A stretch of 64,000 bases of DNA, from NCBI GenBank assembly GCA_946811695.1, contig OX328126.1:1406009-1470008 (forward strand), given 5' to 3'. This DNA is from Gonocerus acuteangulatus (Eukaryota; Arthropoda; Insecta; Hemiptera; Coreidae). The notes beneath the pieces are model-generated. The model made no database searches. It was not told the DNA's origin and was given only the letters and a program-made list of their open reading frames with translations. Every line of letters starts with the position of its first letter. Position 1 is the stretch's first letter. Position numbers and translations under genes: made by a program. This document shows, piece after piece, positions 40,099 to 51,325 of this stretch.

Positions 40099-40698
40099 CC
40101 TAATGACCTTTGCTCGGATTGGCTGGCAGTTGTCACGGATCGGTCAGAGCCGTCAATAGACAAGCTTGGAGTGACCACGGACCAACAAACCAGTACCTAG
40201 TGATAGTCAATACCTTGTTAATGGACTGACTGGATGTTCGAATGAGGCTTGTTACTAGAACCGCTTGAAGTTTCTAGGTACCGACCATAGTCCAAGTTCC
40301 TAATGACCTTTGCATGGATTGGCTTGCAGTTGTCACGGATCGGTCAGAGCCATCAATAGACAAGCTTGGAGTGACCACGGACCAACGAACCAGTACCTAG
40401 TGATAGTCAATACCTTGTTAATGGACTGACTGGATGTTCGAATGAGGCTTGTTACTAGAACCGCTTGAAGTTGCTAGGTACCGACCACAGTCCAAGTTCC
40501 TAATGACCTTTGCATGGATTGGCTTGCAGCTGTCACGGATCGGTCAGAGCCATCAATAGACAAGCTTGGAGTGACCACGGACCAACGAACCAGTACCTAG
40601 TGATAGTCAATACCTTGTTAATGGACTGACTGGATGTTCGAATGCAGCTTGTTACTAGAACCGCTTGAAGTTTCTAGGTACCGACCATAGTCCAAGTT
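40099..40698. repeat. Three tandem copies of a 200-bp unit
   Basis: 'cctaatgacctttgc' starts at 40099, 40299 and 40499, exactly 200 bp apart. The three units are nearly identical (single-base changes only), so the duplication is recent compared with the flanks. Confidence 0.95.
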
Positions 40699-41519
40699 CC
40701 TAGAAGGACTGGCGTTTCTATGAACCGTCGATATTGTGTCACTGGTTTGGTTTGGCCTTGTCGGGGATGGATTAAACCCTCCCATGATTGAATTAGAAAT
40801 CCCAACAACTGATGAAAATCTGTCTCTAGAAGCCACGAGCTGACCTGGATCACCGGATTTGTAATTCACAGCTTGGAGCTTACTCTGTCGTTAGAAATGA
40901 TAGTTTAGAAAGAGTTAATTTATTTCAAAGGATATTTTTAACTTTCCATGGACGTTCCCTGGATATATACTTCAATTTTCTAAGCAAAACAGAGATGTCT
41001 TTAGGTTTGTTTGGTGGCGAAAGGAAATCTTCTTCCGACATGGGTATAAGAACTTGGCTTATATTAAGATAAAAATCCTTCTTGTAGCATACTGAGTAGA
41101 TGTTTATAAATGGAATAAATACTCCACCAATTGAACTTGCTTCTGAAATATTCTAAATACATTATTATTTGCAGCTCCTCTAGGATAGGGAAAATCCTAT
41201 TTCTGATGGCAATTTTCCTTTTTAAGCAGATTGTAAACGGAGTTTAAGAAAAGCTGCAGTGGGATTCGGGTATGAATGAAAAAAATATAAAAGAATAGAA
41301 GGGCCCATGAATACATTTATATATTTTTTTAGCTACATGCTTTTTAAAAAATGTTTTCCTTTTTTATGGGATTAAATTTATATTCAAATCCTGATTTAGG
41401 AAGCAGATCTCATATGTTATTTTATGTGTTTTTGCGATGATGAACGAAAGAAGTGTATCTTGGTTCTAGGACATGTTTTGCTAAGGAGATTGTCGGGGTC
41501 CGGTCATGAGAAGAAATTT
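40699..41519. other. Unique AT-rich spacer, no gene
   Basis: The minus-strand frame 40618-40869 (83 codons) has no recognisable domain and partly overlaps the repeat. Nothing else is supported. Confidence 0.45.
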
Positions 41520-42770
41520 AACTAAATTATTCAACATGTAAAAATGAGTTATATTTCTTATCATTTCGGCTAGTGTTTCGGGCCTTCTTAACCCTGAAGA
41601 ACTAGCCAATCGAATAAATAATATCTATCATTTTTACATTTTAACGAATTACTCAGAGACAATGAGATGAGATTAAACTAAATTATTCAACATGTAAAAA
41701 TGAGTTATATTTCTTATCATTTCGGCTAGTGTTTCGGGCCTTCTTAACCCTGAAGAACTAGCCAATCGGATAAATAATATATCTCATTCTTACATTTTAA
41801 CGAATTACTCAGAGACAATGAGAGGAGATTAAACTAAATTATTCAACATGTAAAAATGAGTTATATTTCTTATCATTTCGGCTAGTGTTTCGGGCCTTCT
41901 TAACCCTGAAGAACTAGCCAATCGGATAAATAATATCTATAATTTTTACATTTTAACGAATTACTCAGAGACAATGAGAGGAGATTAAACTAAATTATTC
42001 AACATGTAAAAATGAGTTATATTTCTTATCATTTCGGCTAGTGTTTCGGGCCTTCTTAACCCTGAAGAACTAGCCAATCGAATAAATAATATATCTCATT
42101 CTTACATTTTAACGAATTACTCAGAGACAATGAGAGGAGATTAAACTAAATTATTCAACATGTAAAAATGAGTTATATTTCTTATCATTTCGGCTAGTGT
42201 TTCGGGCCTTCTTAACCCAGAAGAACTAGTCAATCGAATAAATAATATATCTCATTTTTACATTTTAACGAATTACTCAGAGACAATAAGAGGAGATTAA
42301 ACTAAATTATTCAACATGTAAAAATGAGTTATATTTCTTATCATTTCGGCTAGTGTTTCGGGCTTTCTTAACCCAGAAGAACTAGTCAATCGAATAAATA
42401 ATATATCTCATTTTTACATTTTAACGAATTACTCAGAGACAATGAGATGAGATTAAACTAAATTATTCAACATGTAAAAATGAGTTATATTTCTTATCAT
42501 TTCGGCTAGTGTTTCGGGCCTTCTTAACCCAGAAGAACTAGCCAATCAGATAAATAATATATCTCATTTTTACATTTTAACGAATTACTCAGAGACAATG
42601 AGAGGAGATTAAACTAAATTATTCAACATGTAAAAATGAGTTATATTTCTTATCATTTCGGCTAGTGTTTCGGGCCTTCTTAACCCTGAAGAACTAGCCA
42701 ATCGGATAAATAATATCTATCATTTTTACATTTTAACGAATTACTCAGAGACAATGAGAGGAGAGTAAAC
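41520..42770. repeat. Eight copies of a 156-bp unit with nested inverted repeats
   Basis: 'actaaattattcaacatg' recurs at 41521, 41677, 41833, 41989 and onward at 156-bp spacing. Within each unit, ggctagt and actagcc flank 'gtttcgggccttcttaac'. An outer pair, tgtaaaaatgag and ctcatttttaca, encloses that. Each monomer can thus fold into a long hairpin. Most units keep both arms, but some carry actagtc in place of actagcc. Confidence 0.92.
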
Positions 42771-43338
42771 TAAATTCTTTACAATGTATAAAAAACTAAT
42801 TGTTTTGGTCCAAAATAAAAATGATATTTGTTGTTTGTTGTTTACAATGTAAAAATGAGACAAGAAGAACCGTTACGTATAGAAGTTGCTACACCACCGA
42901 CCATAAGGGCCAGGTATTTCTCGTCTAATAGCTCTGATTTCACTCATCCAACATACTCCTCTCCTTATCGAGGGTCACCCATCCACTCTCTCCACCAAGG
43001 CGAATCAGAAGACAGTGGCCCAGAGATCTGCTACAGTAACCAAGTGAAGTGTTAGAAATGGCTTTCTCTTCCTTCAATGTCTGTGGCTCACCGATCTCTC
43101 TTCGACTCCAGCCACTGGTCGGAGCAGACGGGAGCTTGTGTTGGCGTCTTTAAACGTCATCTGAGCTTGTGTTGGCGTCTTTAAAAGTCATCTGAGCGTA
43201 TTTCTGACGTTGATTGAGGATGAAGTTAGGAGACCAAGAGTAGAGAATACTCATATTGAATCATATCTTATCAGCTTTCCAGATGTATCCATACACACAA
43301 TCTAATAATGAATAACAAAAATTGCTATAACATGAGCC
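42771..43338. other. Unique spacer with a short direct duplication
   Basis: A segment around 'gagcttgtgttggcgtcttt' is duplicated in tandem near 43132-43196. A 75-codon plus frame (42828-43055) has no recognisable domain. Confidence 0.5.
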
Positions 43339-43385
43339 CTGATGAAGGCTTAAAATTCAAGCCGAAACATTGGCAAATGTAACTT
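43339..43385 (+). ncRNA. Hammerhead-ribozyme-like motif
   Basis: The core elements are CTGATGA (43339-43345), a stem GGCTT/AAGCC (43347-43351 with 43359-43363), GAAAC (43364-43368) and a second stem ACATT/AATGT around loop ggca (43367-43380), followed by A at the expected cleavage position. One unpaired A (43346) lies between CTGATGA and the first stem, where a canonical hammerhead would begin pairing directly. The third helix is not clearly formed by the immediate flanks. It is therefore a degenerate or hammerhead-like sequence and activity is not claimed. Confidence 0.4.
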
Positions 43386-43477
43386 ATTTTTATGGCTAGA
43401 AAATGAGATGTTAAAAAGTTAAATAAATAAATAAACAGTAACTGTTGAAGAATGATTAGAGCAAGATAATTTAGTTA

Positions 43478-46133
43478 AATATAGCATTACAATGGGAATA
43501 CAATATAGCATTACAATGGGAATACAATATAGCATTACAATGGGAATACAATATAGCATTACAATGGGAATACAATATAGCATTACAATGGGAATACAAT
43601 ATAGCATTACAATGGGAATACAATATAGCATTACAATGGGAATACAATATAGCATTACAATGGGAATACAATATAGCATTACAATGGGAATACAATATAG
43701 CATTACAATGGAATACAATATAGCATTACAATGGGAATACAATATAGTATTACAATGGAATACAATATAGCATTACAATGGGAATACAATATAGCATTAC
43801 AATGGAATACAATATAGCATTACAATGGGAATACAATATAGCATTACAATGGGAATACAATATAGCATTACAATGGGAATACAATATAGCATTACAATGG
43901 GAATACAATATAGCATTACAATGGGAATACAATATAGCATTACAATGGGAATACAATATAGCATTACAATGGGAATACAATATAGCATTACAATGGGAAT
44001 ACAATATAGCATTACAATGGGAATACAATATAGCATTACAATGGGAATACAATATAGCATTACAATGGGAATACAATATAGCATTACAATGGGAATACAA
44101 TATAGCATTACAATGGAATACAATATAGCATTACAATGGGAATACAATATAGCATTACAATGGAATACAATATAGCATTACAATGGGAATACAATATAGC
44201 ATTACAATGGAATACAATATAGCATTACAATGGGAATACAATATAGCATTACAATGGAATACAATATAGCATTACAATGGGAATACAATATAGCATTACA
44301 ATGGGAATACAATATAGCATTACAATGGGAATACAATCTAGCATTACAATGGGAATACAATATAGCATTACAATGGGAATACAATATAGCATTACAATGG
44401 GAATACAATATAGCATTACAATGGGAATACAATATAGCATTACAATGGGAATACAATATAGCATTACAATGGGAATACAATATAGCATTACAATGGAATA
44501 CAATATAGCATTACAATGGGAATACAATATAGCATTACAATGGGAATACAATATAGCATTACAATGGGAATACAATATAGCATTACAACGGGAATACAAT
44601 ATAGCATTACAACAGGAATACAATATAGCATTACAATGGGAATACAATATAGCATTACAATGGGAATACAATATAGCATTACAATGGGAATAAAATATAG
44701 CATTACAATGGAATACAATCTAGCATTACAATGGGAATACAATATAGCATTACAATGGAAATACAATATAGCATTACAATGGAAATACAATATAGCATTA
44801 CAATGGGAATACAATCTAGCATTACAATGGGAATACAATATAGCATTACAATGGAATACAATATAGCATTACAATGGGAATACAATATAGCATTACAATG
44901 GAAATACAATATAGCATTACAATGGGAATACAATATAGCATTCCAATGGAAATACAATATAGCATTACAATGGAATACAATATAGCATTACAATGGGAAT
45001 AAAATATAGCATTACAATGGGAATACAATGTAGCATTACAATGGGAATACAATATAGCATTACAATGGGAATACAATATAGCATTACAATGGGAATACAA
45101 TATAGCATTACAATGGGAATACAATATAGCATTACAATGGGAATACAATATAGCATTACAATGGGAATACAATATAGCATTACAATGGGAATACAATATA
45201 GCATTACAATGGGAATACAATATAGCATTACAATGGGAATACAATATAGCATTACAATGGGAATACAATATAGCATTACAATGGGAATACAATATAGCAT
45301 TACAATGGGAATACAATATAGCATTACAATGGGAATACAATATAGCATTACAATGGGAATACAATATAGCATTACAATGGGAATACAATATAGCATTACA
45401 ATGGGAATACAATATAGCATTACAATGGGAATACAATATAGCATTACAATGGGAATACAATATAGTATTACAATGGGAATACAATATAGCATTACAATGG
45501 GAATACAATATAGCATTACAATGGGAATAGAATGTAGCATTACAATGGGAATACAATGTAGCATTACAATGGGAATACAATATAGCATTACAATGGGAAT
45601 ACAATATAGCATTACAATGGGAATACAATATAGCATTACAATGGGAATACAATATAGCATTACAATGGGAATACAATATAGCATTACAATGGGAATACAA
45701 TATAGCATTACAATGGGAATACAATATAGCATTACAATGGGAATACAATATAGCATTACAATGGGAATACAATATAGCATTACAATGGGAATACAATATA
45801 GCATTACAATGGGAATACAATATAGCATTACAATGGGAATACAATATAGCATTACAATGGGAATACAATATAGCATTACAATGGGAATACAATATAGCAT
45901 TACAATGGGAATACAATATAGCATTACAATGGGAATACAATATAGCATTACAATGGGAATACAATATAGCATTACAATGGGAATACAATATAGCATTACA
46001 ATGGGAATACAATATAGCATTACAATGGGAATACAATATAGCATTACAATGGGAATACAATATAGCATTACAATGGGAATACAATATAGCATTACAATGG
46101 GAATACAATATAGCATTACAATGGGAATACAAT
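43478..46133. repeat. Array H: about 110 copies of a 24-bp unit (with 23-bp variants)
   Basis: The unit is gcattacaatgggaatac plus aatata. In the left part (to about 45000), 23-bp units that lack one G are mixed in. From about 45000 to 46133 the array is almost uniform 24-bp units, suggesting recent expansion there. The stop-free unit gives long frames on both strands (up to about 450 codons) that have no other support and are not genes. The last unit runs into 'aatattgagg', which also occurs unexpanded near 47283. Confidence 0.95.
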
Positions 46134-46520
46134 ATTGAGGAAATAAAACATGTGCAAAATAATATATAAAACAAGACAAACTTTCTACCACATTGCTTGT
46201 AAAGTTTGTGAAGAACGATGATTTCCTAAAGCACTGAAAGATATCAAGGTGAACCGCGGGTTTCGGGGCACTTTCGGTGATTACAAACATTTTCATTCCA
46301 TGGCGTTCTGCAAGGTGAATAAATGCTACCATTCTTATTTCTTGTATTGAAATGTATGAATAATCTTCTAGGATGTCATCAAGGTAATGTCCTGAATTTA
46401 TTTATTGTTTTACAAATTAATTTATTATAATTTTTTTTATGAGACCTCATTATATTAGTTTCATCTTTTAGATATCTAGTGGAATGGTTAGAAATCTAAA
46501 CTCAACCCTTTATAAGACAG
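46134..46520. repeat. Segmental-duplication copy 1 (unexpanded seed of array J)
   Basis: The stretch 'gatatcaaggtgaacc ... ggggcactttcggtgatt' (about 46233-46280) is a single copy of the array J unit. It is followed by 'cattttcattccatggcgtt', 'cattcttatttcttgta' and 'gatgtcatcaag'. The same sequences flank the right side of array J at 49880-50010. This locus thus preserves the pre-expansion arrangement. Confidence 0.8.
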
Positions 46521-46525
46521 AGTTA

Positions 46526-46588
<63 letters not shown>
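46521..46588. repeat. (TA)n microsatellite
   Basis: About 68 bp of uninterrupted alternating TA. Confidence 0.95.
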
Positions 46589-46591
<3 letters not shown>

Positions 46592-46710
46592 TCATCTGAA
46601 TGCTGACCCGATGTATATTTTTCACTTATTCTTGTTTCTTTTCATGTCGGGGGGGTCGATAAAGCAGTACACCTTTCGTTCTTATTCACTACTTTATTTG
46701 TTATATGTAT

Positions 46711-46740
46711 GTTTCGTGCTTTTGTGTCGCACCTCTTCAG
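46711..46740 (-). ncRNA. Hammerhead-like CTGAAGA...GAAAC motif
   Basis: On the minus strand: CTGAAGA (46740-46734), one unpaired G, a stem GTGC/GCAC, then GAAAC (46715-46711). The layout, including the single extra base before the stem, is the same as at 43339. No convincing third helix was found. Downstream on the minus strand is AT-rich. Confidence 0.35.
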
Positions 46741-46809
46741 GGGGTTTCCTTATCAGGAAGTCTTCCTGTCACGTACACTGGCTTGATTAGGCGTAATACT
46801 GTAGTACGT

Positions 46810-46887
46810 ATTAAAATACCATAGATCACGAAAATATAGGTTGTTCATATTTGTGTATATATATATATATATCTATATATATATATA

Positions 46888-46925
<38 letters not shown>
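46810..46925 (-). mobile_element. RTE/SINE-like dispersed repeat, copy 4 (inverted fragment) with (TA)n
   Basis: 'ccatagatcacgaaaatata' and 'tgttcatatttgtg' are the reverse complement of the right-half start seen in copies 1-3. The TA tract (about 46853-46922) sits in the expected place. Only about 50 bp of the element is recognisable. Confidence 0.5.
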
Positions 46926-46927
<2 letters not shown>

Positions 46928-47216
46928 TATCTACAGGATTGTAACCCAAATATCTGAGTATGTATAAGTGGACTATAAAATTTAAATAAATAGAGCCAAG
47001 AGTAACTGTTATTTCATTTAAATTTTAACGTCCATTTATTATTGACAGAGAATTTTAGTACGGGTTATCTATAGGTTACCACCCTTTTCTAGTCTGGATA
47101 GGGCTGATGACTTTTCTTTTTACTAAAGAAAAGGCATTAGCCCTAGTGGGAATCGAACCCACGACTTTAGACACGGAGTGCACACGCCTTAGCACTCACG
47201 GCCACCGGGCCTCCAA
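46926..47216 (-). mobile_element. tRNA-Leu/Ser-headed SINE
   Basis: On the minus strand the head (47216 to about 47137) has an A-box region ggccgtgagtgctaaggcg, very like tRNA-Leu/Ser (ggccgagtggtctaaggcg). It also has a perfect T arm, gtggg-ttcgatt-cccac, holding the B box. The variable and anticodon regions do not fold as a functional tRNA, and the 3' side continues for about 200 bp into unrelated sequence and (TA)n. These boxes would serve as an internal RNA polymerase III promoter. A 43-nt hairpin (47101-47143, gggctgatga... / ...gcattagccc) directly follows the head. Confidence 0.65.
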
Positions 47217-47226
47217 ACGGTCATTG

Positions 47227-47347
47227 TTAAAAGTTTGGAGCCGGATAATTCAAATTTAATAAAGAGTAACAATAAGGAATAAAATATTGAGGGGCTAAAA
47301 AATATAAATAACAACACTTGCAAAAGCAGACTTTCAACGATATTTCT
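47227..47347. repeat. Segmental-duplication copy 2, left part (unexpanded seed of array H)
   Basis: 'acaataaggaataaaatatt' followed by gagg near 47269-47292 closely matches the final array H unit plus its flank (acaatgggaatacaatat, tgagg) at 46115-46139. The following AT-rich stretch ending 'gactttcaacg' resembles 'caaactttctacc' at 46176. Here the H-type unit is single while array I/J is expanded. Confidence 0.6.
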
Positions 47348-48378
47348 CGGGAAGTATTGCCACGGAGGGTGTTTCCACGGAGGGTGTTGTCACGGAGGGC
47401 GTTGCCACGCAGGGCGTTGTCACGGAGGGTGTTGTCACGGAGGGTGTTGACACGGAGGGTGTTGTCACGGAGGGTGTTGTCACGGAGGGTGTTGTCACGG
47501 AGGGTGTTGTCACGGAGGGTGTTGTCACGGAAGGTGTTGTTTCGGAGGGCGTTGTCACGGAGGGTGTTGTCACGGAGGGTGTTGTCACGGAGGGCGTTGT
47601 CACGGAGGGCGTTGCCACGGAGGGTGTTTCCACGGAGGGTGTTGTCACGGAGGGCGTTGCCACGCAGGGCGTTGTCACGGCGGGTGTTATCACGGAGGGT
47701 GTTGACACGGAGGGTGTTGTCACGGAGGGTGTTGCCACGGAGGGTGTTGCCACGGAGGGCGTTGTCACGGAGGGCGTTGTCACGGAGGGTGTTGCCACGG
47801 AGGGTGTTGCCACGGAGGGTGTTGCCACGGAGGGTGTTGTCACGGAGGGCGTTGCCACGGAGGGCGTTGTCACGGAGGGCGTTGTCACGGAGGGTGTTGA
47901 CACGGAGGGTGTTGCCACGGAGGGTGTTGTCACGGAGGGCGTTGTCACGGAGGGCGTTGTCACGGAGGGTGGTGTCACGGAGGGCGTTGTCACGGAGGGT
48001 GTTGACACGGAGGGTGTTGACACGGAGGGTGTTGTCACAGAGGGTGTTGTCACGGAGGGTGTTGTCACGGAGGGTGTTGTCACGGAGGGCGTTGTCACGG
48101 AGGGCGTTGTCACGGAGGGTGTCACGGAGGGTGTTGACACGGAGGATGTTGTCACGGAGGGTGTTGACACGGAGGGTGTTGTCACGGAGGATGTTGTCAC
48201 GGAGGGTGTTGACACGGAGGGTGTTGTCACGGAGGGTGTTGCCACGGAGGGCGTTGTCACGGAGGGTGTTGTCACGGAGGGTGTTGACACGGAGGGTGTT
48301 GTCACGGAGGGTGTTGTCACGCAGGGTGTTGTCACGGAGGGTGTTGACACGGAGGGTGTTGACACGGAGGGCGTTTTG
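47348..48378. repeat. Array I: about 68 copies of a 15-bp unit
   Basis: The unit is gttgtcacggagggt (15 bp, 5 codons), with variant third positions (gttgccacg, gttgacacg, agggc). A partial loss near 48119 changes phase. It is the expanded form of 'gtcacggagggtgtt', which occurs once per unit in the neighbouring 104-bp array J. Frames of about 350-390 codons on both strands come from the lack of stops. Confidence 0.94.
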
Positions 48379-49865
48379 GTAAAGCAAGGAGTGATATCAA
48401 GATGAACCACGGAATACGGGGGACCAAGAGAAACAGTCACGGAGGGTGTTTTGGTAAAATAAGGAGAGATATCAAGGTGAACCACGGAATACGGGGCACT
48501 TTCTGTGATTGCAAGATATATTCAGAACCAAGAGAATCAGTCACGGAGGGTGTTTTGGTAAAATAAGGAGAGATATCAAGGTGAACCAAGGAATACGGGG
48601 CACTTTCTGTGATTGCAAGATATATTCAGAACCAAGAGAATCAGTCACGGAGGGTGTTTTGGTAAAAGAAGGAGAGATATCAAGGTGAACCACGGAATAC
48701 GGGGCACTTTCTGTGATTGCAAGATATATTTAGAACCAAGAGAAACAGTCACGGAGGGTGTTTTGGTAAAAGAAGGAGAGATATCAAGGTGAACCACGGA
48801 ATACGGGGCACTTTCTGTGATTGCAAGATATATTCAGAACCAAGAGAATCAGTCACGGAGGGTGTTTTGGTAAAAGAAGGAGAGATATCAAGGTGAACCA
48901 TGGAATAAGGGGCACTTTCTGTGATTGCAAGATATATTTAGAACCAAGAGAAACAGTCACGGAGGGCGTTTTGGTAAAGCAAGGAGTGATATCAAGGTGA
49001 ACCACGGAATACGGGGCACTTTCTGTGATTGCAAGATATATTCAGAACCAAGAGAATCAGTCACGGTGGGTGTTTTGGTAAAATAAGGAGAGATATCAAG
49101 GTGAACCACGGAATACGGGGCACTTTCTGTGATTGCAAGATATATTTAGAACCAAGAGAAACAGTCACGGAGGGCGTTTTGGTAAAAGAAGTAGAGATAT
49201 CAAGGTGAACCACGGAATACGGGGCACTTTCTGTGATATCAAGATATATTTAGAACCAGGAGAAACAGTCACGGTGGGCGTTTTGGTAAAGCAAGGAGTG
49301 ATATCAAGGTGAACCACGGAATACGGAGAACCAAGAGAAACAGTCACGGAGGGTGTTTTGGTAAAATAAGGAGAGATATCAAGGTGAACCACGGAATACG
49401 GGGCACTTTTTGTGATTGCAAGATATATTTAGAACCAAGAGAAACAGTCACGGAGGGCGTTTTGGTAAAAGAAGTAGAGATATCAAGGTGAACCACGGAA
49501 TACGGGGCACTTTCTCTGATTGCAAGATATATTTAGAACCAAGAGAAACAGTCACGGAGGGTGTTTTGGTAAAAGAATGAGAGATATCAAGGTGAACCAC
49601 GGAATACGGGGCACTTTCTTTGATTGCAAGATATATTCAGAACCAAGATAAAGAGGGACGGAGGGTGTTTTGGTAAAAGAAGGAGAGATATCAAGGTGAA
49701 CCACGGAATACGGGGCACTTTCTGTGATTGCAAGATATATTCAGAACCAAGAGAAACAGTCACGGAGGGTGTTTTGGTAAAATAAGGAGAGATATCAAGG
49801 TGAACCACGGAATACGGGGCACTTTCTGTGATTGCAAGATATATTCAGAACCAAGAGAAACAGTT
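48379..49865. repeat. Array J: about 15 copies of a 104-bp unit
   Basis: The unit runs from 'ggtaaaataaggagagatat' through 'gaaccacggaatacgggg', 'ctttctgtgattgcaaga' and 'ccaagagaa' to 'cagtcacggagggtgttt'. Spacing is 104 bp (48453 to 48557). Two units (about 48385 and 49293) are shortened and lack the middle 'cactttctgtgatt' portion. The minus-strand frames within it are shadows. Confidence 0.93.
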
Positions 49866-50022
49866 ACATCTCTACCGACCATTTTCATCCTATGGCGTTC
49901 TTCAAGGTGAGTAAATGATCCCATTCTTATTTCTTGTATAGAAATGTATGAAGAATATTCTGAGATGTCATCAAGTTAATGTGGTATCCTGTATTTATTT
50001 CTTTTACAAATAAATTTAATAT

Positions 50023-50030
<8 letters not shown>
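49866..50030. repeat. Segmental-duplication copy 2, right part
   Basis: 'ccattttcatcctatggcgt', 'cattcttatttcttgta', 'gaaatgtatgaa' and 'gatgtcatcaag' are shared in order with 46290-46390. Confidence 0.8.

Positions 50031-50075
<45 letters not shown>
50031..50075. repeat. (TA)n microsatellite
   Basis: About 45 bp of alternating TA after a short CA run. Confidence 0.95.
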
Positions 50076-50077
<2 letters not shown>

Positions 50078-50312
50078 TAGTTGTTAGTACACTTCATGAA
50101 AAGGCTTGCTAATATCGCTTTGAAAGGAGCGATTTACAACGTTAAAATGCCTATGTAATTTGTAAGCCTATAAATGCAAAACCAAAACCGGCAGGATATT
50201 ATGCAAAAATTTCAACACATAACACGAGGTGTTCATCAAAGCCGGATCACTATCAGAGAAGCTACAAACAATACAAATTGGTAACAGCTTTCATGAAAAG
50301 TAGCAAACACTG

Positions 50313-50314
<2 letters not shown>

Positions 50315-50387
<73 letters not shown>
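50315..50387. repeat. (TA)n microsatellite
   Basis: About 73 bp of uninterrupted alternating TA. Confidence 0.95.
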
Positions 50388-50388
<1 letters not shown>

Positions 50389-51325
50389 TCGAACCGTTTA
50401 GTAATTATTTCTCACGTGGCCCGCTTATCTAGGCCACCCTGGATATATATAGTATAAGTAGTAAATTTAAAGAATTCATTCAAAAGTTAATAAATTCCTT
50501 ACAAAAAATGGAGATACCAATGCCCAAAATTCGAAAGTGTCGGTTTCGTTTTTTTAAAAAGTTTTTTGTGTCTCTTTACCTGCGTTTTCAATTGTTTCTT
50601 TCTAATAACTATTTTCAAAATATTTTAGTATTTGTTGAAAACATTTTATTAAAAGAAGATAAATGAATTGGGAAGGAGGAGGACGTAATTTTTGGCTTAG
50701 GATATTGCCAGTATTCCTGTGAGTTCTGACGGCTATTTTTTTTAATTTTTTTTACTGTTTCCATTACAAGCCAAAGACGCTGAGATGACGCAGTTCCTGC
50801 TAGCCGGAAATGTCAACAATATCCCTATGATCTAGGCAATATTCTATACATGAAACACGCCTTATCAGATAAGACTATGCCTAGTATATATATACAGCTA
50901 GTAGAGTGTATACAGAACTCCGAGTGATAAGAGCCTGCTGCAGAGGTGATAACAGTGTAAATATGTAATGTAACATGCTCACTTCCCCGTGTTACCCTCG
51001 TTACAATATTTACATTGCTCTGGTCAGCCCTCGGCTTCCTTCTCCCTGTTTCTAATTCAAACATTTACTCTGTTAATATCCTCTCACACATCTCTCCGAG
51101 GAAAACACGCTTTTACATCGGCTATGGAGTATTCGGGAAACAATTAATCAAACTAATTTCTCTACAGATTTATAAATGTTATTTATGCTCATTTTATTCT
51201 CTGCTTTCTCACTAATTTGCAAATTCTTGTATAGGCTGAAAACCAATGGACACAATTCTAAATTAACATAATCGTCAATTTATTAAAAATTGCTCTGCGT
51301 GTTTCACATCCTCGATTCTTACTTA
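50388..51325. other. Unique AT-rich DNA, no gene seen
   Basis: Short frames at 50825-51064 (minus) and 51015-51215 (plus) have no recognisable domains. No repeat structure was noticed. Confidence 0.45.

Noticed and set aside
44846..46332. Minus-strand open frames of about 440-455 codons
   Set aside because: Stop-free 24-bp repeat; no recognisable protein outside the repeat.
47137..47216. Functional tRNA gene
   Set aside because: The A box and T arm are good, but acceptor, anticodon and variable arms do not fold properly, and sequence continues as a SINE body.
47227..48485. Open frames of 354-386 codons on both strands
   Set aside because: 15-bp unit without stops; low-complexity 5-residue repeats and no domain.
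49165..49910. Several 60-75 codon frames in array J
   Set aside because: Repeat-derived; they shift with unit length variants and lack any domain.
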